A stretch of 64,000 nucleotides of DNA from Gammaproteobacteria bacterium (GCA_018825965.1 JAHKAA010000050.1:124001-188000); one strand, 5' to 3'; shown: positions 1 through 9,265, counted from the first letter of the stretch. The notes: generated by a model from the letters alone, not told the origin. Made by a program: numbers and translations.

Positions 1-12
1 CTTCAGATTTGC

Positions 13-55
13 AAACCCAAACCCAAACCCAAACCCAAACCCAAACACCAAACCC
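13..55. repeat. AAACCC hexanucleotide tandem repeat
   Basis: AAACCC occurs five times head to tail (13-42), then a 7-base degenerate copy, then one more perfect copy (50-55). On the minus strand this is (GGGTTT)n, with G-runs spaced by three T, a pattern able to form a G-quadruplex. It sits directly behind the stop codon of the CBS gene on the minus strand. No protein is suggested. Confidence 0.9.
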
Positions 56-57
56 AA

Positions 58-476
58 CTAAGCCGCTCTTTCCCCGCCATAACAGTCCCCAAGCGTAGCC
101 TCCAGCGCTCTAACCACTTGACCCCTGTTCAGCACCCCAACCACCACGCCATTCTCCAGCACAGGCAGCTGATGCAAATGCAGGCTGGTAAAGATCACTG
201 CACTATCCACCACGCTGTCAGACGCCAGCACAGTGACTACCTTCTTACTCATCACCTGAGCTATCGTATTGTGCAGGCTGCAAAAGTAGCTGGCGTGTAA
301 CATAGCGGCCAAACAATCCTGCTTCGACAAATAACCGACCAGATTATTGTCTTTATTAAACACCGGTGCGCCGGTCAGGTTAAACTGTCGTAGTTGCTGC
401 ACAGCCTGAACTATCGTATCGTCTTGTTTTGCAGCCGTGGAAATTCACGCTGGAATATATCTTGTACTTTGCTCAT
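58..476 (-). pseudogene. CBS-domain protein, apparently frameshifted
   Basis: The 3' part (from about 444 down to the TAG at 58) encodes a two-CBS-repeat protein, the kind that binds adenine nucleotides and regulates partner proteins. A good start lies upstream at 476: ATG behind AAAGGAG with six bases between, giving MSKVQDIFQREFPR. That frame hits TAG at 411-413. The frame of the CBS body is open upstream only to a TGA at 445-447 and reads AAKQDDTIVQAVQQL, which is the natural continuation. Joining the two needs a one-base shift between about 411 and 447. ATG 476 to the stop is 419 nt, not a multiple of three. It may be a true pseudogene, a sequencing error, or a truncated protein from an internal GTG at 402 (114 residues). 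The CBS assignment is firm; the broken state is inference. Confidence 0.7.
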
Positions 477-660
477 GGTTTTCTCCTTTGAAGCTATGGA
501 AGCTGCATAAGCCCGATAAATGCTTCAATGAAAACGAATTAATAAGCTTGCCAGTATCGTAATTTGCGATTAGAAAACGGGGTAACAAGCAGGGAAGGGG
601 TCTTGTAGGAATGAAACGTATGTTTTATGTGCAGTTAAATCAGTGCAGACAGATTTTTGC

Positions 661-688
661 TTTACCTTTGAACTCTCTTTTGTATAAT
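661..688 (+). promoter_or_regulatory. Promoter of tRNA-Trp
   Basis: A perfect -10 hexamer TATAAT at 683-688 has a TTTACC -35-like element at 661-666 (spacer 16). The bases after the -10 (GACGCC) form a GC-rich discriminator, typical of stringently controlled stable-RNA promoters. The mature tRNA begins 15 bases after the -10. Confidence 0.65.
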
Positions 689-703
689 GACGCCTCCAAC
701 GCT

Positions 704-780
704 AGGGGCATAGTTCCAATTGGTAGAACAGCGGTCTCCAAAACCGATGGTTGGGGGTTCGAATCCCTCTGCCCCTGCCA
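704..780 (+). tRNA. tRNA-Trp (anticodon CCA)
   Basis: The cloverleaf folds by eye. The acceptor stem is AGGGGCA/TGCCCCT (704-710 with 770-776), D-stem GTTC/GAAC, anticodon loop CTCCAAA with CCA at 738-740, T-loop TTCGAAT, discriminator G, and CCA encoded at 778-780. The outermost pair of the anticodon stem is a G731/A747 mismatch, where the E. coli tRNA has C-G. It is a single gene, not part of an rRNA operon here. Confidence 0.97.
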
Positions 781-792
781 CTTCATTCTGAT

Positions 793-1158
793 ATGAATTC
801 TTTATCGTCTAAGCAGCAACTGCTGCACTTACTCCAGATACAACCACTTGAATTACATCAAGAGTTTTCTGCTATGGCCAAAACGCCTGAAGCGGAAATT
901 GGTGTGCTGGCAGAAGCTGTAGCTGAGCCTGTCGAACCAGCAGTGCCTGTTTACTCTGATCCAGACCCGGAACTGACCTTCTGCAAAGATGTCTTGGTGG
1001 CACTTCGCGAGTATCAACCAGAGCTGCGGTGGCGGTTAAACCCGGCCAGTACTGAACCTATGTTGCAAAACGGACTCTTAGTAACACCTTCGACTGAATT
1101 ATTACAGTCAGCCCAGCAGAAAAAGCTGCTCTGGTTGTGCCTCCAGCAAGAGAACTGA
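793..1158 (+). CDS. holD: DNA polymerase III psi subunit, HolD-like
   Basis: A 121-residue protein just ahead of rimI, the place holD holds in many gammaproteobacteria. HolD (psi) pairs with chi (HolC) and links the clamp loader to SSB. Sequence similarity to E. coli HolD is weak: a short N-terminal helix, an acidic Pro-rich middle and a C-terminal segment with Trp (LLWLCLQQ) resembling the end of the family. The start is ATG 793; an in-frame reading frame extends upstream into the tRNA and is not credible. It ends 3 bases before rimI, so the two are co-transcribed, possibly with the tRNA. The name rests mainly on position. Confidence 0.6.
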   Translation: MNSLSSKQQLLHLLQIQPLELHQEFSAMAKTPEAEIGVLAEAVAEPVEPAVPVYSDPDPELTFCKDVLVALREYQPELRWRLNPASTEPMLQNGLLVTPSTELLQSAQQKKLLWLCLQQEN

Positions 1159-1161
1159 TGC

Positions 1162-1608
1162 ATGCCGTTAATACGTAGTGCCACCCCTGCCGATATCCCG
1201 GCTATGTTGCAGATAGAACAAGCCGCCAATAGCCATCCCTGGTCGGAAGGCACCTTTAGCACCTGCTTTGGCGAGCGTTATTTTAATGCAGTGTTGATGG
1301 ATGATAACGACGAAGTGATCGGCTTTTACATAGGTGAAAAAGTCGCGGTGGAAGCCAGTTTATTTAATATAGGACTGCTGCCCGAAGCTCAGGGCAAAGG
1401 TTATGGCCAGCAACTGCTACAGCACTTTATTGCACAGGCACAAGACTTAGGAGCGCTGGATTGTTGGCTGGAAGTACGTCAGTCCAATGCCAATGCTATT
1501 AAGCTGTATGAAAAATGTGGTTTTATTCAAACCGGTTTACGCCCAGGTTATTACCCAACAGCCACAGGCCGTGAAGACGCAATTTTAATGGCTTTGCCTT
1601 TAGGTTAA
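1162..1608 (+). CDS. rimI: Ribosomal protein S18 alanine N-acetyltransferase
   Basis: A 148-residue GNAT protein. RimI acetylates the N-terminal alanine of ribosomal protein S18 using acetyl-CoA. The acetyl-CoA pyrophosphate loop is visible as EAQGKGYGQQLL (about residues 74-85), followed by the family signature EVRQSNANAIKLYEKCGF. The length is that of E. coli RimI (148). The start ATG lies 3 bases after the holD stop, giving a holD-rimI operon. Confidence 0.95.
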   Translation: MPLIRSATPADIPAMLQIEQAANSHPWSEGTFSTCFGERYFNAVLMDDNDEVIGFYIGEKVAVEASLFNIGLLPEAQGKGYGQQLLQHFIAQAQDLGALDCWLEVRQSNANAIKLYEKCGFIQTGLRPGYYPTATGREDAILMALPLG

Positions 1609-1681
1609 AGCCCCATCATCTTCTCAGGCAGATAATTTACCGGCCTGAAGTGGCTAAATTCTGTGCCTATGCTCTGCTTGC

Positions 1682-1690
1682 TGTTATAAT
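1682..1690 (+). promoter_or_regulatory. Extended -10 promoter ahead of prfC
   Basis: TGTTATAAT combines TATAAT (1685-1690) with the TG of an extended -10. No good -35 is seen 17 bases upstream, which fits the extended -10 class. It lies 92 bases ahead of the prfC start. Confidence 0.5.
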
Positions 1691-1782
1691 CGCGCGAAAT
1701 TTCCCTTTATACCCAAGTAACCCAAGCCCACTCTGCTTCTTGGCTATGTTGTGGGCTTCGTTTATTGATCAAGTTGGATGGC

Positions 1783-3369
1783 ATGACTACCGAACTGTTT
1801 TTAGAAGAAATTAACAAACGCCGCACTTTTGCGATCATCTCTCACCCGGATGCCGGTAAAACCACCATCACTGAAAAAGTGTTGTTGTTTGGACAGCTGA
1901 TCCAAAAAGCAGGTACGGTCAAAGGTAAAAAGTCTGGCCAATACGCCACCTCCGACTGGATGGAAATGGAGAAGGAGCGGGGCATCTCGGTCACCACTTC
2001 TGTGATGCAGTTCCCTTATGCCGATTGTTTGGTCAACCTGCTGGATACGCCTGGTCACGAAGACTTCTCGGAAGATACTTACCGTACTCTAACGGCGGTA
2101 GACTCTTGTTTAATGGTGATCGACGGCGCTAAAGGTGTTGAAGACCGTACCATTAAACTGATGGAAGTCACCCGTTTACGTGACACGCCTATCATCACTT
2201 TTATGAACAAAATGGACCGCGATATTCGTGATCCTGTTGATTTACTAGATGAAGTAGAAAGCGTGTTAAAAATCGCCTGTGCTCCTATCACCTGGCCAAT
2301 AGCTTCAGGTAAAGAGTTTAAAGGTGTCTACCACATTTACCGTGACGAAATTATTTTATACAAATCAGGTATGGGCCATACCATCCAGGAACTGGATGTG
2401 ATTAAAGGCATCAATAACCCTGAACTGGATAAAAGAGTGGGTTATTACGCTGGTCAATTGCGCGAAGAAATGGAATTGGTCAAAGGCGCCAGCCACGAGT
2501 TTGATTTAGAGCTGTTCCGTAAAGGTGAGTTAACTCCGGTATTTTTTGGTACAGCCCTGGGTAACTTTGGTGTGGATCATATGCTGGATGGTTTAACAGA
2601 CTGGGCGCCTGCACCACAACACCGTGCGACCACCAGCCGTGTTGTTGAGCCATCAGAGCCAGCTTTTACCGGTTTTGTCTTTAAAATTCAGGCCAATATG
2701 GACCCGAAACACCGTGACCGCGTGGCCTTTTTGCGTATCTGTTCAGGTAAATATGAAAAGGGCATGAAAATGCACCATGTGCGTATTGGCAAAGATATGC
2801 TGGTACCACAGGCTTTAACCTTTTTAGCCGGCGATCGTGAACATGTGGAACAGGCTTTCCCTGGCGATATCATAGGTTTACATAACCACGGCACTATTCA
2901 GATTGGTGATACCTTCACATCAGGTGAGAAGTTTAACTTCACTGGTATTCCAAACTTTGCGCCTGAATTATTCCGCCGTATCCGTTTGCGCGACCCGTTA
3001 AAACAAAAGCAGCTTTTAAAAGGTTTAGTGCAGTTATCTGAAGAAGGTGCTGTACAGGTATTCCGTCCGCTGGATAACAACGATTTGATCGTAGGCGCTG
3101 TGGGTGTGCTGCAGTTTGACGTGGTAGTGCATCGCTTAAAATCTGAATACAGCGTCGATGCGATTTACGAAAGCGTCAACGTGACAACTGCGCGTTGGGT
3201 GTATAGCGACGATCATAAAGCTATGACTGAATTAAAGAGCAAAGCCAGCATGAACCTGGCACTGGATGGCGGTGATAACCTGACTTATCTGGCACCTACT
3301 ATGGTGAACCTGAACTTGTCGATAGAGCGTTATCCGAAGATCAAATTCCATAAGACCCGTGAACATTAA
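1783..3369 (+). CDS. prfC: Peptide chain release factor 3
   Basis: A 528-residue translational GTPase that removes RF1/RF2 from the ribosome after termination. The G domain shows Walker A SHPDAGKTT, the switch region KERGISVTTS, DTPGHEDF (G3) and NKMD (G4). The rest follows E. coli RF3 to the terminal FHKTREH. I use ATG 1783 (MTTELFLEEI); an upstream in-frame TTG at 1765 adds six residues without homology. It is followed 20 bases later by argS. Confidence 0.97.
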   Translation: MTTELFLEEINKRRTFAIISHPDAGKTTITEKVLLFGQLIQKAGTVKGKKSGQYATSDWMEMEKERGISVTTSVMQFPYADCLVNLLDTPGHEDFSEDTYRTLTAVDSCLMVIDGAKGVEDRTIKLMEVTRLRDTPIITFMNKMDRDIRDPVDLLDEVESVLKIACAPITWPIASGKEFKGVYHIYRDEIILYKSGMGHTIQELDVIKGINNPELDKRVGYYAGQLREEMELVKGASHEFDLELFRKGELTPVFFGTALGNFGVDHMLDGLTDWAPAPQHRATTSRVVEPSEPAFTGFVFKIQANMDPKHRDRVAFLRICSGKYEKGMKMHHVRIGKDMLVPQALTFLAGDREHVEQAFPGDIIGLHNHGTIQIGDTFTSGEKFNFTGIPNFAPELFRRIRLRDPLKQKQLLKGLVQLSEEGAVQVFRPLDNNDLIVGAVGVLQFDVVVHRLKSEYSVDAIYESVNVTTARWVYSDDHKAMTELKSKASMNLALDGGDNLTYLAPTMVNLNLSIERYPKIKFHKTREH

Positions 3370-3389
3370 TTCAGGCATAAAGGTTTGTT

Positions 3390-5129
3390 ATGAATATCAA
3401 AGAATTATTATCCGCAAAAACCCAGGCTGCTATGCTGGCTTTAGGTTTACCTGCAGATACCAATACAGCAGTTACCATCAGCACTAAAGTTGAATTTGGT
3501 GATTACCAGATCAACGGCGCTATGGCGGCTGCCAAGTTATTAAAAACCAATCCCCGTGCTTTGGCGCAGCAACTGGTGCAACAACTGGATTTAGCCGAAC
3601 TGGCTGAAAAAGTGGAGATTGCAGGCCCTGGTTTTATTAACGTCACTTTACGTAAAGACTGGTTAGCGACACAGCTGGTGGGCGCTTCACAAAACCCACG
3701 TTTAACCTTAAGCGCAAATCCGGCTCCGCAAACTGTAGTAGTGGATTATTCAGCGCCAAACCTGGCCAAAGAGATGCACGTTGGCCATTTGCGCTCCACT
3801 ATTATTGGTGACGCCGTCGTGCGCTGTCTGGAGTTCTGGGGTGACAACGTCATTCGTCAGAACCATATGGGCGACTGGGGCACGCAGTTTGGTATGTTGA
3901 TAGCGCACCTGGAAGACAAGCTCAAAGCTGGTATCGACTTAGAACAAGTGGCTTTAGCTGATCTGGAAGACTTTTACCGCGAAGCGAAAAAACGTTTTGA
4001 CGATGAGGACGGTTTTGCCGATAAGTCGCGTGACTATGTAGTGAAATTGCAAAGCGGTGACGCTCACTGCCAGAAGTTATGGCAGCTGTTTATCGACACC
4101 TCTATTAAACACAGCGATGAGGTGTACAAAACTTTAAAAGTCACTTTAGGCCATGAGCATATCAAACCTGAAAGTGCCTATAACGCTATGCTGCAGCCTA
4201 TTGTCGATAGCTTAAAGCAGCAGGGCTTAGCGGTTGAAAGTGAAGGCGCTTTAGTGGTGTTTTTGCAGGAACTGGCTGATAAAGAAGGTAATCCTTCACC
4301 TTTTATAGTGCAAAAAACCGGTGGTGGTTTCCTCTATGCCACTACAGATTTAGCGGCTTGCCAATACCGCAGTGTTGATTTAGCTGCAGATCGTATCGTG
4401 ATTTTTACCGATGCCCGTCAGGCGCTGCACTTTAAACAAGTGGAATTAGTGGCCCGTAAAGCGGGTTTATTAAAAGATCATGTGGCTTATGATCATTGCC
4501 CCTTTGGCACCATGATGGGTGAAGACGGTAAGCCGTTTAAAACCCGTACCGGTGGCACAGTCAAACTGGCTGAATTGTTAGAAGAAGCCGTAGTGCGTGC
4601 TCAGGCTGTGGTGGAGCAAAAATCCTCTGATTTAAGCGTCGAAGAAATGGCGGAAGTAGCGCGTAAAGTCGGTATAGGTGCAGTGAAGTTTGCTGACTTA
4701 TCGAAAAACCGCACCAGCGATTACGTCTTTAGCTGGGATGCGATGTTAAGTTTTGAAGGTGCCACAGCCCCTTACCTGCAATACGCTTATACCCGTGTCA
4801 GCGGTATTTTGCGCCGTGCTGGTATAGACGAGAGCTTTGTAGCTCCGTTGCAACTTTTAGAAGAGCAGGAAAAGCAGTTAGCCGTCAAATTGTTGCGCTT
4901 AGAAGAAACCTTACAGGCTGTGATGAAAGATGCTGTGCCTAACTTGCTGTGTAACTACTTATACGAGTTATCCAGCCAGTTTATGAGTTTCTACGAAGCT
5001 TGCCCAATTTTAAAAGAAGGCATTGAACCAGATTTAAAAAACAGCCGTTTAATGCTGAGTATTCTGGTGGCCCGTACTTTAAAACAAGGCTTAGACTTAT
5101 TAGGTATTGAGGTGATGGAGCGGATGTAA
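3390..5129 (+). CDS. argS: Arginyl-tRNA synthetase
   Basis: A 579-residue class Ia synthetase that charges tRNA-Arg. The HIGH signature is HVGH (residues 130-133) in the usual APNLAKEMHVGHLRST context. The second catalytic loop is the KMSKS-less form typical of bacterial ArgS (GKPFKTRTGG). The N-terminal ArgS additional domain and the C-terminal DALR anticodon-binding domain are both present. The start is ATG at 3390; it follows prfC by 20 bases. Confidence 0.97.
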   Translation: MNIKELLSAKTQAAMLALGLPADTNTAVTISTKVEFGDYQINGAMAAAKLLKTNPRALAQQLVQQLDLAELAEKVEIAGPGFINVTLRKDWLATQLVGASQNPRLTLSANPAPQTVVVDYSAPNLAKEMHVGHLRSTIIGDAVVRCLEFWGDNVIRQNHMGDWGTQFGMLIAHLEDKLKAGIDLEQVALADLEDFYREAKKRFDDEDGFADKSRDYVVKLQSGDAHCQKLWQLFIDTSIKHSDEVYKTLKVTLGHEHIKPESAYNAMLQPIVDSLKQQGLAVESEGALVVFLQELADKEGNPSPFIVQKTGGGFLYATTDLAACQYRSVDLAADRIVIFTDARQALHFKQVELVARKAGLLKDHVAYDHCPFGTMMGEDGKPFKTRTGGTVKLAELLEEAVVRAQAVVEQKSSDLSVEEMAEVARKVGIGAVKFADLSKNRTSDYVFSWDAMLSFEGATAPYLQYAYTRVSGILRRAGIDESFVAPLQLLEEQEKQLAVKLLRLEETLQAVMKDAVPNLLCNYLYELSSQFMSFYEACPILKEGIEPDLKNSRLMLSILVARTLKQGLDLLGIEVMERM

Positions 5130-5181
5130 TCCGCTTTATCCAGTCACTTGTTACAGACCTTGGATCTGAAAGGACACACTG

Positions 5182-5820
5182 ATGAAAATCGCTGATATTC
5201 GCCGCAGCTACAGCATGGATAAACTGGATCTGGATAAGCTCAATGCCGATCCTTTTCTGCAGTTTGAAGCCTGGTTAAAAGACGCCGTAGCTGCAGAGTT
5301 GCCTGATCCAACGGCTATGTGTGTCGCCACAGTGGATGCTTCAGGTCAGCCATCACAACGTCTGGTGTTATTAAAAGATGTGAGTAGCAAAGGTTTTGTG
5401 TTTTACACCAACTTAGGTAGCCGCAAAGCCTCTGAGCTGGAACAGAACCCTAAGGTGTGTCTGCATTTTCCATGGCATCCGTTAGAGCGTCAGGTGATTG
5501 TTTATGGCACGGCAGAACGGGTTCCTGCCAGTCAGGTGATGAGTTATTTCTTATCCAGGCCGAAAGAAAGTCAGCTGGCGGCCTGGGCTTCAGAGCAGAG
5601 CCGTCCAGTTTCGACCCGTCAGGTGTTGATGCAAAAGTTTGCTGAAATTAAACATAAATTTGAGCAAGGCGAAGTGCCTGTTCCCTCTTTTTGGGGCGGC
5701 TTTTTAGTCAAACCCCATCAGATTGAATTCTGGCAAGGGGGCGAACATCGGCTGCATGACCGCTTTATGTACAAGCAGCAAGCAGATAGCAGCTGGGCCA
5801 TAGAACGTTTATGTCCATAA
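5182..5820 (+). CDS. pdxH: Pyridoxamine/pyridoxine 5'-phosphate oxidase
   Basis: A 212-residue FMN enzyme that makes pyridoxal 5'-phosphate with O2 as acceptor. Family features are RLVLLKDVSSKGFVFYTN (FMN-phosphate site), WHPLERQV, and the C-terminal signature FWQGGEHRLHDRF, where E. coli has W(x)GGxNRLHDR. The start ATG has AAAGGA about eight bases upstream. Its last ten bases overlap the start of the TatD-type gene, so the two are translationally coupled. Confidence 0.95.
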   Translation: MKIADIRRSYSMDKLDLDKLNADPFLQFEAWLKDAVAAELPDPTAMCVATVDASGQPSQRLVLLKDVSSKGFVFYTNLGSRKASELEQNPKVCLHFPWHPLERQVIVYGTAERVPASQVMSYFLSRPKESQLAAWASEQSRPVSTRQVLMQKFAEIKHKFEQGEVPVPSFWGGFLVKPHQIEFWQGGEHRLHDRFMYKQQADSSWAIERLCP

Positions 5821-6623
5821 TCCCACCTTCACAGGCCGCCGATACGCGGCCTGTATTATTTGATAGCCACTGTCATCTGGATTTACCAGAGTTACTGCCT
5901 GAACTTGAGCTGCATCTGGCGAACGCCAGAGCTGTGGGTGTTGAAGGTTTTTTAGTGCCTGCAGTGCAATCTTCAGCCTGGTTGCCTTTACTGGAGTTAA
6001 AGCAACGTTATGGTTTTTACATCGCTTTAGGTGTGCATCCCTGGTGGGCAAGTCAAACACAGCTGGACGCTCTGGAAGGATTAGGAGATTTAGCAGCTTT
6101 ACCGCAAGTCAGCGCTATAGGCGAGATAGGGCTGGATTTTGCGCTGGATGAACAAAGTTTTGCTTTGCAACGACAGTGTTTTGAGCTTCAGTTGCAACTT
6201 GCAGCCAAACTGAAAAAACCTGTGGTTTTGCACCATCGCAAATCCCAGAATGAATTACTGCAGATCATTAAACAGCAGCAATTTAGTCAGGGCGGCATTT
6301 TGCATGCGTTTTCCGGCAGTTTTGCACAGGGCAAAGCTTTTATCGATATGGGCTTTAAGCTAGGCATAGGCGGCACTATTACCTATGAACGAGCAGAGAA
6401 AACCCGCAAAGCAGTGAAACAATTTCCACTTACTGCTTTGGTGCTGGAAACTGATGCTCCTTCAATGCCGCTGAATGGTTTTCAGGGGCAAATCAATACG
6501 CCAGCCCGGTTGCCTTTAGTGTTAAAGGTGTTGGCGGAGCTAAGAGGGGAAAGTACTCAGGATATAGCCAGCCAGCTGTGGCTCAATACTTGCCAATTAC
6601 TGAAAAAACTTAAAGCAGGTTAG
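5811..6623 (+). CDS. TatD-family metal-dependent hydrolase (YjjV-like)
   Basis: A 270-residue TIM-barrel hydrolase of the TatD/amidohydrolase superfamily, members of which are 3'-5' DNases. Metal ligands visible: DSHCHLD (HxH, about residues 18-24), GEIGLDF (Glu), LHHRKS (His), HAFSGS (His) and ETDAPS (Asp). The start codon lies inside the pdxH end (10-base overlap). In E. coli the paralogue yjjV lies in the same general neighbourhood as prfC, ytjB and serB. The exact substrate is unknown. The 3' end overlaps the convergent ytjB by 14 bases. Confidence 0.88.
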   Translation: MSIIPPSQAADTRPVLFDSHCHLDLPELLPELELHLANARAVGVEGFLVPAVQSSAWLPLLELKQRYGFYIALGVHPWWASQTQLDALEGLGDLAALPQVSAIGEIGLDFALDEQSFALQRQCFELQLQLAAKLKKPVVLHHRKSQNELLQIIKQQQFSQGGILHAFSGSFAQGKAFIDMGFKLGIGGTITYERAEKTRKAVKQFPLTALVLETDAPSMPLNGFQGQINTPARLPLVLKVLAELRGESTQDIASQLWLNTCQLLKKLKAG

Positions 6624-7224
6624 CTGTATCCGCCTGCTTAGTCTTCCGCCATTTTTGCCACTGATGCATAATTTTGCTCCAGGTGCCACGTAACATAAAG
6701 GCGACTACACCTGAGAGCAATAACATCCAGAACACCTGTCGCATCAGCTGTTGCCAGGCTTGTGTCACAGGCAACAAGCTGGCATCCAGTTTCATACTTA
6801 TTTTGATATAACCAATAACCCGGTCTTCCTGAGTGATTTCCTGCACCATGGCAAGCAAAGCTTGCTCATGTTGAGGCGCATACAGCAACTGAGCTGCCGC
6901 TGTGCCTTCTGAGGCGGATAACTTCACGCCGTTGGCATCATAGACCACGACGTCCTGCAAGTAAGGAGTAGCGGCAATATGGGTAGTCAACTGATTTAAA
7001 CTTTCCAGTTGGTCGTTATCAATCAGATAAGCGGCGGTATGAGACAAAGCCACGAGCGTCGAGCGCATCAGTTCAGCACTTTGTTGCTGAAACAAAAGTT
7101 CACCTTGCTGGTTACTGTTCCACCACCATTGTGACAGCACCCAAATACCCAGCAATGCCAGCACTAGCTGGGCTAGCCTGAAGTATTTTGAGTTTTTACC
7201 GCTGTGGTGTCCGCTGAATTGCAT
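6610..7224 (-). CDS. ytjB: YtjB/Smp-family membrane protein
   Basis: A 204-residue inner-membrane protein with one TM segment near the N-terminus (about residues 18-36), a periplasmic domain of about 120 residues resembling a small sensor domain, and a second TM (about 165-182) followed by a basic tail. This architecture and the divergent position next to serB match E. coli YtjB (formerly Smp), whose role is unclear. I use ATG 7224 over the TTG one codon upstream. Confidence 0.8.
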   Translation of the reverse strand: MQFSGHHSGKNSKYFRLAQLVLALLGIWVLSQWWWNSNQQGELLFQQQSAELMRSTLVALSHTAAYLIDNDQLESLNQLTTHIAATPYLQDVVVYDANGVKLSASEGTAAAQLLYAPQHEQALLAMVQEITQEDRVIGYIKISMKLDASLLPVTQAWQQLMRQVFWMLLLSGVVAFMLRGTWSKIMHQWQKWRKTKQADTANLL

Positions 7225-7307
7225 CAATTCGCCTGATTTTTACACTGACAATGCTTTAAAAATGTCGGTAGAATGCCACGGCAACAGAATGAAGTACAGG
7301 TGGCCCT

Positions 7308-8369
7308 TTGAGCTTTTATTATAAGATTGACCCAAACTCCTATGCCGACATTAGTTTAAATCAGTGGTTAACTGCAGAAGGCGCAGCGGGTAGCGCTGTG
7401 TTCATGCATGCTTCAGGCTTTTATCAAAGCGAACGAAAAGCAGCAGAACACCTCAGAGCGCCAGAATTCTGGTCTGGATTAGTGACAGGGCAAAGTACCG
7501 CTAGTTTGCGGATTTTTTCCGGCACAATGACGCTGCAGCAGCTTTTTGCTGTACTGCACTTGTTACCTGCAGATGCAGCTTATCCTTTAAGTTTGTATCG
7601 GCCTCACGCCGATTTAGCTTTGGCAGTGCGTATCGATGTTCCTTTGACTTTAAATGCAGAACAAATTCAGGCTTTACGCCAGTTAAGTGAAACCTGGTCT
7701 GCCGAACTGGTGTATTTACCTGCTCCGGTGTTTTTGCAGCAACCAGGTGTGCTGGTGATGGATATGGATTCCACTGCTATTCAGATTGAATGTATTGATG
7801 AAATCGCCAAACTGGCTGGTGTAGGTGAGCAGGTGGCAGCAGTGACAGCTCGCGCTATGAATGGTGAACTGGATTTTGCCCAAAGCTTACGTCAGCGTGT
7901 CGCCACCTTAAAAGACGCTCCTGATACGGTGCTGAAACAAGTGCTGGATGCTGTGCCACTGATGCCGGGTTTAGAAGCTTTAGTCGCATTTTTACAGCAG
8001 CATCAATGGCAGGTGGTGATTGCATCAGGGGGCTTCACTTATTTTACCGAAGCTTTAAAGCAGCGCTTAAAACTGACAGCTACTTTTGCTAATCAGCTGG
8101 AAATTGTCGATGGCAAGCTGACGGGGCAGGTGTTGGGTGCAGTAGTTGACGCTCAGACCAAAGCTGATGTGGTGCAACAGATTGCCCGTCAGTATCAGAT
8201 CCCCGCCAGTCAGACTGTGGCTATTGGTGATGGCGCGAACGATTTGCCTATGCTTGCAGTGGCTGCGCTTGGAGTGGCTTTTCATGCCAAACCCAAGGTG
8301 CAGGCGCAGGCGAAAGCCGCGATACGGCAGGGCTCGTTATTGCAACTACTGTATTTACTGGAAAGCTGA
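7308..8369 (+). CDS. serB: Phosphoserine phosphatase
   Basis: A 353-residue HAD hydrolase for the last step of serine synthesis. The catalytic motif is DMDST (D152 nucleophile, D154), motif II includes VIASGGF, and the acidic motif GDGANDLPML binds Mg2+. About 140 residues precede the HAD core, as in longer gammaproteobacterial SerB proteins. The start is TTG 7308 behind CAGGTGG; no in-frame ATG occurs before residue 33. It overlaps the next gene by one base (TGATG). Confidence 0.93.
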   Translation: MSFYYKIDPNSYADISLNQWLTAEGAAGSAVFMHASGFYQSERKAAEHLRAPEFWSGLVTGQSTASLRIFSGTMTLQQLFAVLHLLPADAAYPLSLYRPHADLALAVRIDVPLTLNAEQIQALRQLSETWSAELVYLPAPVFLQQPGVLVMDMDSTAIQIECIDEIAKLAGVGEQVAAVTARAMNGELDFAQSLRQRVATLKDAPDTVLKQVLDAVPLMPGLEALVAFLQQHQWQVVIASGGFTYFTEALKQRLKLTATFANQLEIVDGKLTGQVLGAVVDAQTKADVVQQIARQYQIPASQTVAIGDGANDLPMLAVAALGVAFHAKPKVQAQAKAAIRQGSLLQLLYLLES

Positions 8370-9265
8370 TGCAACACCAGCAACACTCACAATGGCTTGC
8401 AGTTGCTGATTATCAGCTGCATTTACGTCAACTGAAGCCTGCTCAGTCAGACTGTGTTTATCCGGTATTAATGCTGCACGGGGCCATTGAAAACAGCCGG
8501 ATTTTTTACAATGAAAAAGGCCGTGGTTTGGGCTGCTTCCTGGCCGACCGGGGTTTTGATGTCACTTGTGCCGATTTTGCCGGTCGTGGTTTGTCCAGCC
8601 CTAAAGCCAGCAGGCGTTTTAATCACAGTCAGCAACAACTGATTTGTCAGGATATTCCGGCTTTAATCAATCATCTTTACCAGCAGCATCAGCAGCCTGT
8701 TATGGTCATGGCGCATTCCTGGGCTGGTGTCGTTTTGGCGGCCAGTTTAGTACGTTTTCCAGACCTGTTGCCTAAGGTCAAAACCATAGTTACTTTTGGT
8801 AGCAAAAGAGTAATTAGTGTCTGTGGTTTTAAAAAACGTCTGCATATAGATTTGGTCTGGAATTGGCTTTCGCCGCTGCTGTGTCGTTTCTATGGTTATT
8901 TACCGGCAAAACAATGGCGTTTTGGTGCTGACAATGAACCTGCTCAGTATTTACTGGATACTATTGACTGGATCCGCGGTGGGGCTTTTGTCGATCAAAC
9001 CGACAGCTTTGATTATGCTGCTGCTTGTGCAGATATAAGCTGGCCTCAGAGCTGGCATTTTGCCGCCATTAAGGATCAGCTGTTAGGCCATCCGCAGGAT
9101 GTGCAGGCCTTTTTGGCTGAAACAGGGTTAAACTCAGGGCGTTATACTGTGCTGGGGAAAAGCTATGGTCATCAGCAGGACTATGACCATATTTCGATGC
9201 TGACTCACCCTGACGCCAGTAGGGATCATTTTGCTGAACTGGCTCTGTGGCTGAAACAGAGCTAA
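8369..9265 (+). CDS. Alpha/beta hydrolase
   Basis: A 298-residue alpha/beta-hydrolase fold protein. The oxyanion region is LMLHGAIEN and the nucleophile elbow is MAHSWAGV, an A-x-S-x-A form instead of the usual G-x-S-x-G. A candidate acid is in the AIKDQLLGH loop and the His is likely in QDYDHISML near the C-terminus. There is no signal peptide, so it is cytoplasmic. It overlaps serB by one base and is therefore co-translated. It ends 4 bases inside the convergent PilZ gene. Substrate unknown. Confidence 0.8.
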   Translation: MQHQQHSQWLAVADYQLHLRQLKPAQSDCVYPVLMLHGAIENSRIFYNEKGRGLGCFLADRGFDVTCADFAGRGLSSPKASRRFNHSQQQLICQDIPALINHLYQQHQQPVMVMAHSWAGVVLAASLVRFPDLLPKVKTIVTFGSKRVISVCGFKKRLHIDLVWNWLSPLLCRFYGYLPAKQWRFGADNEPAQYLLDTIDWIRGGAFVDQTDSFDYAAACADISWPQSWHFAAIKDQLLGHPQDVQAFLAETGLNSGRYTVLGKSYGHQQDYDHISMLTHPDASRDHFAELALWLKQS

